Under the pieces are notes generated by a model. The model saw only the letters and a list, made by a program, of their open reading frames with translations. It made no database searches and was not told the origin of the DNA. Position numbers and translations under genes: made by a program. Shown one piece after another: positions 57,286 to 64,000 of a DNA stretch of 64,000 nt (positions within the stretch are counted from its first letter, which is position 1; each line of letters opens with the position of its first letter). Location of the stretch: positions 2,531,501-2,595,500 of the forward strand of contig NZ_CP096670.1 in assembly GCF_023238625.1 (NCBI RefSeq). The letters are read 5' to 3'. The stretch is from Agarivorans sp. TSD2052. GTDB lineage: Bacteria > Pseudomonadota > Gammaproteobacteria > Enterobacterales > Celerinatantimonadaceae.

Positions 57286-58257
57286 TTAGAAGTTGTATTG
57301 TACTGCAACAGTCCACTGGTTATCAGCATCTTCTAGACCGTCAACCAAGTACTCGCCCCAAACTTTCATGTTGCTGTTGAACTTGTAAGCAACACCTAGT
57401 TTAGCTGCATCAGCAGTATCACCTAAATCACTTAGGTCGCCTTTACCTTCTTGAGCTGCATAACCAGCGTAGATAGTAGTAGCGTTAATGTCGTAAGAAG
57501 CTACTAGGTCGTAACCTTGTAGTTTAGAACCGTCAAGGTCAGTACCTACGAAGGCAGCACCTAAGTATAGGTCTTCCCAAGAGTAAGAAGCTGAAAGAGC
57601 CATGTTCTTCTTGTCTGCTTCTTCAAATTTTTCTACGTGGTAACCACCGTAAACACCAAGACCGAAGTCAAAGTTGTAACCGATAGTAGCAGCGTAACCT
57701 GAATCTAGGTTACCAACTTCTACATATTCAGGATCTTCTGGGTTACCGATGCTGATAGAAAAGTCTGGACGACGGAACTGGTAAGATGCGCCAACGTAGA
57801 AACCACCGAACTCACCAGAGTAGATGATTTGACCTTCTTGACGGCCATCTTCAATTAGAGAGAAAGCTTCGTAACCGTAGGTGTTGAAGATATCAGTTGC
57901 TGCTACAGCTTGGTAGAAAGCAGTATCAGATTGACCGAATACTACAGTACCCGCATCATCAAATTCAAAACCAGCGTATAAGTGACGCGCAGTGAATTTA
58001 GTTGCGTTACTTGATTCTGAAGCTAATTGCCACTCACCTTTAGCAACACCAGATACGCCTGTAGCGATTACTGACTTAGCGTTAAAGCCCATACGCGCTG
58101 AACCAGTACCGTCTGTATTTTCGCCGCTGTCAGAAATATCAAACTGCATACGACCGTAAACATCTGCAGATACGCCGTCTGCGTCATATACTGTTGCAGC
58201 TTGAGCTGATGCTGCGAATAATGCTGGTATTGCTACCGCTAGAATAGTTTTTTTCAT
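57286..58257 (-). CDS. Outer-membrane general porin (second copy)
   Basis: A 323-residue porin with signal peptide (TILAVAIPALFAASAQA), barrel strands such as GMNFNAKSVIATGVSG, AGTVVFGQSDTAFYQ, QIIYSGEFGGFYVGASYQF, and C-terminal WTVAVQYNF. Both porins open with the same kind of signal peptide, suggesting an old duplication. Long leader: a perfect 8-bp inverted repeat with a TTTC loop lies at 58310-58329, about 53 bases upstream of the ATG. Confidence 0.9.
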   Translation of the reverse strand: MKKTILAVAIPALFAASAQAATVYDADGVSADVYGRMQFDISDSGENTDGTGSARMGFNAKSVIATGVSGVAKGEWQLASESSNATKFTARHLYAGFEFDDAGTVVFGQSDTAFYQAVAATDIFNTYGYEAFSLIEDGRQEGQIIYSGEFGGFYVGASYQFRRPDFSISIGNPEDPEYVEVGNLDSGYAATIGYNFDFGLGVYGGYHVEKFEEADKKNMALSASYSWEDLYLGAAFVGTDLDGSKLQGYDLVASYDINATTIYAGYAAQEGKGDLSDLGDTADAAKLGVAYKFNSNMKVWGEYLVDGLEDADNQWTVAVQYNF

Positions 58258-58606
58258 TTTTCCTGTGCCTTCTTAGCAATTAAACACTTGTTCCTTAAAT
58301 TCCCTGTGCGACAGTGATTTCTCACTGTCTGGCCAATACATTATCAAGCTGAAAAATTATTGCAATAAAAAATTGAACTTTTATAAAATCACGTAAAACC
58401 CCGTATCTACGTGCATTTAAAGCGGTTAAACTATTCTTAGCGGTGATAACGGTGTGTATTCCCCAAAAAAACGTGATCCACCTCTAACAGCAGTAAAGTT
58501 AAATATTTGACCTTTTTCCAGTGTATTATGTCGGTATATATCTCCACCCCCACTAGCAATAGACGATAAGCTTCACAGATAAGAGCTTAACTAGATTGAG
58601 AAATTC
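58258..58606. other. Divergent region between porin and dinG
   Basis: Holds the porin leader with the hairpin GACAGTGA-TTTC-TCACTGTC (58310-58329) and the dinG promoter. A LexA box was looked for and not convincingly found. Otherwise nothing of note. Confidence 0.5.
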
Positions 58607-60631
58607 ATGTTAACGGACAAAAACAAGCAACGAATTCGCCACTGGTATCGCACTCTTCAGGAGCAAAATCCAACATTTGTGGTTAGACCTGCACAAACTG
58701 CTTTGATTGCTCAAATTGCCAAAACAATCGCGGGCGACATTGATAAATCAAATCGGGTCCTTTTGGCTGAAGCTGGCACCGGTACCGGTAAATCTCTGGC
58801 TTATCTTTTGGCAGCAATTCCTTTAGCAAGAGCCTTAAATAAGAAAGTGGTTATTTCTACAGCGACGGTTGCGTTGCAGCAACAGTTGATTGATAGCGAC
58901 ATACCTTTAGTCCATCTTGCCGCTCACGGAGAATTTCAATTTTGTTTAGCTAAAGGTCGTCAACGTTATTGTTGCGCTCATAAACTGGTTGCGGCGATTG
59001 CGCCAGAAGTTGGCTTAACGCCAAAACACCTTGATCTGGTAAAACGGATGGCCGTTGCTCTTCAACAAGGAAAGTGGGATGGCGATAGAGATACCTGGCC
59101 TAGCCAAATACCCTGGCAGGTATGGCAGCATGTTGTAGTAGATGGCTTAAGTTGTTCAGCGCAATCTGCCCGGCATAGAAGTTGTCCGTTCCATAAAGCC
59201 CGTAAAGGTCTTAAAAAAGCCGATGTCATCGTCGCTAATCACAGCCTTTTACTGGCCGACTTACATGCTGGTAGTGGCCACATTCTACCTGCAGCAGAAG
59301 ATTGCATTTATATACTAGATGAGGCGCATCAATTTCCCGACATTGCGCGCGACGCCAGTGCTAATCAACTAGGCCTACAACACGCCTTAAAAGAAATTGA
59401 CAGTATTAGAGCACTAGACAAAGAGCTAGCCAGCTTAATCAACCCTTCCGGTATAGCCAGTGCCAGTTTAAGGCTAAAAGAAGCCTGTACTGAACTTCAT
59501 CGTTGCTTTAATAAACTGAAAGATATAGCCACCCTTCATAAAGAAGCCTTCGATCAAAGCGGTCATTGGCGTTTTGCCCTAGCTAAAACACCCAGCGCTA
59601 TCACTAATATCGCAAGTAACTACCATAAAGAAGCCAATAAACTGACCGTCAGCCTACAAACCTTCGCAGGCCTAATTCAAGAAAGTGTGGCCGATAATCA
59701 GTTAAAATCATCCCAAGCTGAGGGATTACTTAGCCGCTTAAGTATATTACAACATTTAACCGAATCTTGGGTTGATACCCTTTATAGCTACGCCAATGAA
59801 AATAATCAAAAGAACTATGCTTTTTGGTTTAGTCGTAAAGAAAAAGAAATAATGATTTGTAGTTCACCGATTGAGATTGGCGGGGTTTTACAACACTTAT
59901 TGTGGCAAGATGCTTTTTCGGTGATTGCGGTATCAGCCACCTTAAGTGCACTTGGTAACTTTTGTTACTACTTAGCCCAAATCGGTTTAGCAAAATTACC
60001 GAGTGAGCAGCTGATAAAACTCCCCTCTCCTTTTAACTATCAACAAGTGACGCTTGACGTTCCCAACAATATCGCCGAACCCGATCAGCCAAACTTTGCT
60101 AGCGATATTGCCGAGTACATAATTAAGGCTCAGCAACATCAAGGTGGCATTTTGGTGCTTTGTAACTCTTACCGCTTGGTAGACCTAGTCGCACAACAAT
60201 TAGAACAGCACAATTTAGAGAATCTGTGGATTCAAGGCCAATTAACCAACCAACAAGTCATTGCAAAACACCGCGCCAGCATAAAACAACAACAAACTAG
60301 TACAATTTTAGCCACCATTGGGTTTAGTGAAGGTATCGATCTGCCCGGAGACTTGTTAACTGACTTAATTATAGCTAGGCTCCCTTTTGCAGTGCCTACC
60401 GAACCGGTTATGGCTAGCCATGCGGAGTTACTCGAAAGCCGCAATCAAAATCCGTTTATGTTACTGACCTTGCCTAGCGCGAGTAGAAAACTGGTACAGA
60501 GCTGCGGAAGGTTAATGAGAAAAGAAAGTGATTCAGGTAGAATCGTGCTGCTTGATAGTCGGCTAAGTTCTCGCCGCTATGGCAGCCAATTACTGGCTGC
60601 ATTACCTCCATATAAAAGAAGTGATAATTAA
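58607..60631 (+). CDS. dinG: ATP-dependent DNA helicase DinG
   Basis: A 674-residue Fe-S superfamily-2 helicase that unwinds R-loops, D-loops and G4 structures in E. coli. Walker A AEAGTGTGKS (near 60), cysteines in RYCCAH and LSCSAQSARHRSCPF as Fe-S ligands, ILDEAHQFPD, SATLSAL, IGFSEGIDLPG and SCGRLMRKESD. A YoaA paralogue is at 5766. Start ATG at 58607. Its stop overlaps the yfcA start by one base, and yfcA-priC-DUF2057-ybaM follow. Confidence 0.9.
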   Translation: MLTDKNKQRIRHWYRTLQEQNPTFVVRPAQTALIAQIAKTIAGDIDKSNRVLLAEAGTGTGKSLAYLLAAIPLARALNKKVVISTATVALQQQLIDSDIPLVHLAAHGEFQFCLAKGRQRYCCAHKLVAAIAPEVGLTPKHLDLVKRMAVALQQGKWDGDRDTWPSQIPWQVWQHVVVDGLSCSAQSARHRSCPFHKARKGLKKADVIVANHSLLLADLHAGSGHILPAAEDCIYILDEAHQFPDIARDASANQLGLQHALKEIDSIRALDKELASLINPSGIASASLRLKEACTELHRCFNKLKDIATLHKEAFDQSGHWRFALAKTPSAITNIASNYHKEANKLTVSLQTFAGLIQESVADNQLKSSQAEGLLSRLSILQHLTESWVDTLYSYANENNQKNYAFWFSRKEKEIMICSSPIEIGGVLQHLLWQDAFSVIAVSATLSALGNFCYYLAQIGLAKLPSEQLIKLPSPFNYQQVTLDVPNNIAEPDQPNFASDIAEYIIKAQQHQGGILVLCNSYRLVDLVAQQLEQHNLENLWIQGQLTNQQVIAKHRASIKQQQTSTILATIGFSEGIDLPGDLLTDLIIARLPFAVPTEPVMASHAELLESRNQNPFMLLTLPSASRKLVQSCGRLMRKESDSGRIVLLDSRLSSRRYGSQLLAALPPYKRSDN

Positions 60632-61410
60632 TGCTGGAATTGGGACTCGACCCTTCTGTTTTATTCCTTATTATTGGAATAGGCTTAACCGCCGGTTTTA
60701 TTGATGCCATCGCAGGTGGTGGTGGCTTACTGACTATTCCAGCGCTACTCAGTATTGGCCTTCCACCGCACATTGCATTGGGAACCAACAAGCTTGCGGC
60801 AAGTTTTGGTTCAAGTACCGCCGCGTGGACGTTTTACCGAAAACAATTATTTAATCCGGTGTTTTGGTTCTGGAGCTTTATCGCGACTGCAATTGGTGCT
60901 TTTTTTGGCACCTTTATCGTCGATTTCATTAGTACGCAATGGTTGGAGAAACTTCTGCCGTTAGTGATTATGGCAACCGCGGTGTATACCATCTTTAATA
61001 GGAAGCAAGCAGACGGTCAGGCTGTGCTACCCGAAGCCAACAAAAAGCTCACTAAGCAAATGCTTGGTCAAGGTTTTAGCTTGGGATTTTACGATGGTGT
61101 CGCTGGGCCAGGTACGGGCGCATTCTGGACCGTATCATCAATGGCCATGTATAAAATGAATATTTTGCTATCATCAGGCCTAGCCAAAGCGATGAATTTC
61201 ACCAGCAACTTTGTTTCTTTTATTACCTTTGTGTATTTAGGTCATGTGAATTGGGCCATTGGCTTAACAATGGGAGTGAGCATTATGCTGGGTGCCGTGG
61301 TTGGCGCTCATTCAGCGATTCATTTTGGTGCCAAATTTATCCGCCCAGTATTTATTACTGTAGTAATGGTTATCGCAGGCAAATTAGCATGGCAAGCATG
61401 GTTCAGTTAG
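60631..61410 (+). CDS. yfcA: TauE/SafE-family membrane protein (YfcA-like)
   Basis: A 259-residue inner-membrane permease with about eight helices, opening LFLIIGIGLTAGFIDAIAGGGGLLTIPALL and containing ALGTNKLAASFGSS and AGPGTGAFWTV. The TauE/SafE family includes sulfite/sulfonate exporters; YfcA is uncharacterised. The ATG lies in the dinG TAA (TAATG overlap). The next gene, priC, overlaps its 3' end by 22 bases in another frame. Confidence 0.88.
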   Translation: MLELGLDPSVLFLIIGIGLTAGFIDAIAGGGGLLTIPALLSIGLPPHIALGTNKLAASFGSSTAAWTFYRKQLFNPVFWFWSFIATAIGAFFGTFIVDFISTQWLEKLLPLVIMATAVYTIFNRKQADGQAVLPEANKKLTKQMLGQGFSLGFYDGVAGPGTGAFWTVSSMAMYKMNILLSSGLAKAMNFTSNFVSFITFVYLGHVNWAIGLTMGVSIMLGAVVGAHSAIHFGAKFIRPVFITVVMVIAGKLAWQAWFS

Positions 61411-61997
61411 AACTAAAAAAATTAAGCATAAAACTTGAGCAATTAAGGCTACAAGCCGATCAACGCGACCTGCAAGGTGAAAGAAGCGCTTATGCAAAAA
61501 TGGCAGTCTTAGACGAACGTTTCAGCTGCCGAAGTGACTTGTTTAGCGACTATGTTCGTGAGCTTGAACGCGACCTATTACATATTTATCATTTAAGCCA
61601 ACTCAGTAAAGATATAGAACTACTGCAAATCTACTGTGATCGATTTGTTGGCAAATTTGCCATGTTGCAAACCCAAATAGACAAAGTAAAACGCTACCAG
61701 AAGCGCCAATTCATCCCCCAACAGCAGCGCGTAGCCAGTTGGCAGAAAAAACTTGAGAAAATAATTAATTCAGGCGACCGCCCGCAACTGCAAGACAAGC
61801 TATTACAGCAAAAGCAATTTGAGCAACAGTTACAACAAAAAATTGCGGAAAAAAACCAAGTACTTATTCGTAGTAATCCCAAGACAGATACTGCTAGACT
61901 AAGCGCCGAGATCCTCAGCTTAAAGAGTCGTTTAGGTGAGTGTCAGAAAACTACTTGGAAACTAGAACAGAAAATTAATCAATTAGAGTCCCGTTAA
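61389..61997 (+). CDS. priC: Primosomal replication protein PriC
   Basis: PriC reloads DnaB at stalled forks without PriA. The 202-residue protein (from ATG 61389; 61398 possible) is highly helical: LELKKLSIKLEQLRLQADQRD, FSCRSDLFSDYVRELERDL, RYQKRQFIPQQQRVASWQKKLEKII, QELAGYERRL-type coil at the end. AGG 9 bases upstream favours 61389. Same-strand neighbour YbaM, its usual E. coli partner, is one gene on. Confidence 0.85.
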   Translation: MASMVQLELKKLSIKLEQLRLQADQRDLQGERSAYAKMAVLDERFSCRSDLFSDYVRELERDLLHIYHLSQLSKDIELLQIYCDRFVGKFAMLQTQIDKVKRYQKRQFIPQQQRVASWQKKLEKIINSGDRPQLQDKLLQQKQFEQQLQQKIAEKNQVLIRSNPKTDTARLSAEILSLKSRLGECQKTTWKLEQKINQLESR

Positions 61998-62008
61998 AGG
62001 AGTAATTC

Positions 62009-62743
62009 ATGCGATTCTTAGTTAAGGTTTTAAGCTTATCTCTTGTTTTTTTAGCAAGCTGGAGCGCATACGCGGCAAGCTTTTCTACACCCAGTCATTT
62101 TGAAATTATGTATGTTGATAAACAGTCGACCGGCGCTTTCAGTAAAACCAAAGCTAAACTAGACACGGGCTCGCACCAAGTGGTTGTTCGTTACAGCGAT
62201 AACGTTGGCTCTAGTAATAATTCTGAGATTATTAAATCTACACCTATTGTCATTAATCTTGATATTAAGCAAGGCCAAGACATAGTGCTAAAGGCAAAAC
62301 AGGAAACAAGCATAAATCGCGCTAAGAAATACGCGGCAAAGCCTACATTTACACTCAGCGACAAAAATGGCAGCAAAGTGAATGAGAGCCATTACCTACT
62401 CCCGATGAAGCCAGGTGTTCAATTTTCTCGTGATTACTTAGAAGAAATCGCAGAAATAGAAGCCACACAAGCAGGTAACGCCCCTGCCGTGGCGGCTACA
62501 GCAGCTGTAGCTGCGAGTACGACTCCAAAAGCAGAAACCGCAGTAACCAGCTCTACTAACACTGCAGCAGTGGCTGCTACAGCGGTAGTGGCCAGTGATA
62601 GCGTAGAGCCCCCTGTAAGCGATAGTGAGATGATGGTGCCCGCTGGTGATAACACAGAGCTGCAAATGCTACAGTTTTGGTACCAACGAGCCGATGCAGC
62701 CACCCGTAAACAGTTTCAAATTTGGGTCATTCAACAGCAATAA
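62009..62743 (+). CDS. DUF2057 family periplasmic protein (YccT-like)
   Basis: A 244-residue exported protein: signal peptide VLSLSLVFLASWSAYAA (cleavage near 22), a beta-rich domain with GSHQVVVRYSDNVG and PVVINLDIKQGQDIVLKAKQ, a linker of Ala, Thr and Val (about 155-205, low complexity), and a C-terminal helix NTELQMLQFWYQRADAATRKQF. DUF2057 (YccT) is uncharacterised; in E. coli it affects curli. AAAGGAGT is the SD. A strong hairpin closes it. Confidence 0.8.
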   Translation: MRFLVKVLSLSLVFLASWSAYAASFSTPSHFEIMYVDKQSTGAFSKTKAKLDTGSHQVVVRYSDNVGSSNNSEIIKSTPIVINLDIKQGQDIVLKAKQETSINRAKKYAAKPTFTLSDKNGSKVNESHYLLPMKPGVQFSRDYLEEIAEIEATQAGNAPAVAATAAVAASTTPKAETAVTSSTNTAAVAATAVVASDSVEPPVSDSEMMVPAGDNTELQMLQFWYQRADAATRKQFQIWVIQQQ

Positions 62744-62747
62744 CATG

Positions 62748-62779
62748 AAGGCCTGAATTACGCTTATCATTCAGGCCTT
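62748..62779 (+). terminator. Hairpin after the DUF2057 gene
   Basis: Perfect 11-bp arms AAGGCCTGAAT/ATTCAGGCCTT with a 10-base loop, 5 bases after the stop. No long T-run follows, so part of the transcript may continue into ybaM. Confidence 0.7.
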
Positions 62780-62809
62780 ATTCCCTCTCCACTTTGATTC
62801 AGGATAATT

Positions 62810-62998
62810 ATGTCACTCGCCTCTGCCCCTAAGCATGTTCAGTTAGCCGTTGACCTCATTCAGTTGCTCGAAGAAAACCATATTGACCCTCAAACAGCGA
62901 TTGATGCTTTAGCAATTGTATCCAACGATTGCCAACAAAAACTGCAAGCCAATAACGATAACGACCACGATGTGACTGCACGTAATAGCGGCGTTTAG
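62810..62998 (+). CDS. ybaM: YbaM family protein (DUF2496)
   Basis: A 62-residue protein. MSLASAPKHVQLAVDLIQLLEENHIDPQTAIDALAIVSND is close in pattern to E. coli YbaM. Function unknown; it is the standard neighbour of priC. It has an AGGATAATT SD. Its C-terminus is Asp/Asn-rich and disordered. Confidence 0.88.
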   Translation: MSLASAPKHVQLAVDLIQLLEENHIDPQTAIDALAIVSNDCQQKLQANNDNDHDVTARNSGV

Positions 62999-63313
62999 CC
63001 CCCCCTTATGAACTCTGTAATACGTGGCATGATTGAAAAATTGACTGAGATACCACTACTACCGATTGCTAATTCAGCGTAACAAGTAACACTCACTACT
63101 AACACTTTCATCAAATAACTTTGCACACTTTTTTCAGCAATAGTCAACACTCTTTTAAACATATTCGGTAACTATAACTCATTCGCTTAAAAAATAGGCT
63201 GTTATTTGTGATATAGCACTGAACTTTGTTTAGCTTCCTCTATAAAATCCTCCGTGAACTCAAAACAATACACACCACGGTAATTCACCTAAATGTGAAC
63301 AAGGAACTACCAA
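62999..63313. other. Promoter region of the ompK/tsx-like gene
   Basis: 315 bases. The palindrome TTCAC-CTAAAT-GTGAA (63284-63299) precedes the start by 14 bases. TATAAA at 63241 is a -10 candidate with a poor -35. A Cyclic-AMP receptor protein site of consensus order TGTGA-N6-TCACA was not found. Confidence 0.4.
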
Positions 63314-64000
63314 ATGAAAAAAATCGCACTACTTTCAGCTGCTGCATTATTAGCGAGTGCCCCAGCAAGCGCAGAATATTTATACGGGTTTGGTAACGTT
63401 AGCGTTAACTACCTTGACTGGTCAAAAAACACCCAAGACCGCACTGGTTTCCAAGAAGATTTTGCCTACCTAGAATTAGAAGGCGGTGCAGGTTTTGACT
63501 GGGGTGAATTATACGGTTTCTTCGACTTAGAAAACGTACAAGATGGTTCAAGCGAACTACGTACAGCATACAAAGGTAGCGTTGCATACAAAATTGCTGA
63601 TTCAGACTTCCGTCTATATGCTCAGCATTATGCCACTGACTCACAAAGCTTTTCGGCAAACAATACCGTACTAGGTGGCCAATACCGCCTACAAGGTGAT
63701 GGTTGGTTCTTCACGCCTTGGATTGGCGCACATATGACAATCACTAACCCAGCTTGGAACGATGGTTTCACTGGCTTTAACGGTGGTATGCTTGGTTGGA
63801 CTGCAGTATATAACTTCACAGCTTGGGATCAAAAATTCTGGATCTCTAACTGGCACGAATCTGAATTCGCTCGTAAGTCTGACTACACAGATATCTCTGG
63901 TGAAAACGACGACGTATCAGCAAACGGCGCTCTAGCGTTTTGGTGGGATGCAACAGACCACGTAACAACGGGTATTCAATACCGCTATGCTTACAACAAG
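63314..64000 (+). CDS. OmpK/Tsx-family nucleoside-channel outer-membrane protein, 3' end outside window
   Basis: The visible 229 codons start MKKIALLSAAALLASAPASA, a signal peptide, then EYLYGFGNVSVNYLDW, with barrel strands FAYLELEGGAGFDWGELYGFFDLENVQ, LYAQHYATDS, WFFTPWIGAHMTI, WISNWHE, ALAFWWDATDHVTTGIQYRYAY. This is the Tsx/OmpK channel-forming family of nucleoside uptake and phage receptors. AAGGAACTACCAA gives the SD. The gene runs off the window at base 64000 without a stop, so about the last strands are missing. Confidence 0.9.
   Translation, partial: MKKIALLSAAALLASAPASAEYLYGFGNVSVNYLDWSKNTQDRTGFQEDFAYLELEGGAGFDWGELYGFFDLENVQDGSSELRTAYKGSVAYKIADSDFRLYAQHYATDSQSFSANNTVLGGQYRLQGDGWFFTPWIGAHMTITNPAWNDGFTGFNGGMLGWTAVYNFTAWDQKFWISNWHESEFARKSDYTDISGENDDVSANGALAFWWDATDHVTTGIQYRYAYNK

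Noticed and set aside
58330-58606. LexA box upstream of dinG
   Set aside because: No CTGT-N8-ACAG with acceptable spacing was found near the start.
62434-62703. Alanine-rich 89- and 75-residue frames opposite the DUF2057 gene
   Set aside because: They are mirror images of the low-complexity Ala/Thr/Val linker of a real gene, without start signals of their own.
63284-63299. TTCAC-N6-GTGAA as a CRP site for the ompK/tsx-like gene
   Set aside because: Half-site order is the reverse of TGTGA-N6-TCACA, so it does not fit CRP; kept only as an unexplained palindrome.

Overview
This window looks like a chromosomal stretch from a marine gammaproteobacterium, probably of the Alteromonadales (Agarivorans/Shewanella/Vibrio-like). 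The evidence is the full eight-gene his operon with a six-histidine leader peptide, MinD/MinE, YoaA and DinG together, DksA-type and YbaM proteins, OmpK/Tsx and OmpC-like porins, a SulP transporter, and a decayed family-7 alginate lyase. The genus is an inference; no rRNA or tRNA gene is present.

Layout. 1-8 kb: end of minD, minE, and on the minus strand rnd, fadD (with two PsrA-like palindromes upstream), an alpha/beta hydrolase, tsaB and yoaA with two small conserved-looking proteins. 8-15.5 kb: hisL attenuator followed by hisGDCBHAFIE in one tightly packed operon. 15.5-32.4 kb is an accessory region: a minus-strand two-gene array whose stop codons lie inside integron-type attC core sites (a CALIN-like array), flanked on one side by an IS4-type transposase remnant, all lying between two diverged copies of a ~111-bp sequence; then yjdM, an SGNH hydrolase, a pilin-like protein, decayed DNA, and a cell-envelope cluster (VanZ-like/propeller protein, lipoprotein, DUF4832-like protein, CotH lipoprotein), yfcE, an outer-membrane barrel, a solute-binding-like protein and a broken PL7 alginate lyase. 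32.4-43 kb: UspA, MFS transporter with a tiny His-rich membrane protein, SulP transporter, ferric-reductase-like flavoprotein, a divergent arsR/arsP pair with two operators of identical geometry, and several DUF proteins. 43-50.5 kb: lpxM, a monooxygenase-fold protein, adenine deaminase, NagD-like phosphatase, a cation/proton antiporter, asnB. 50.5-64 kb: the apt-dnaX-ybaB cluster (recR is missing from its usual place; dnaX keeps a programmed-frameshift heptamer), dusC, a DksA-like protein, two porins, dinG-yfcA-priC-DUF2057-ybaM, and the start of an ompK/tsx-like gene cut by the window end.

No complete new defence or mobile system is visible. The most unusual part is the integrase-less cassette array at 16.6-18.0 kb. 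Next are the uncharacterised envelope cluster at 22.4-28.6 kb, the terminator-like hairpin touching the apt start codon, and a cluster of tiny ORFs with a perfect inverted repeat near 20 kb. Starts were moved from the longest possible ORF wherever a Shine-Dalgarno (SD) sequence or family alignment argued for it.
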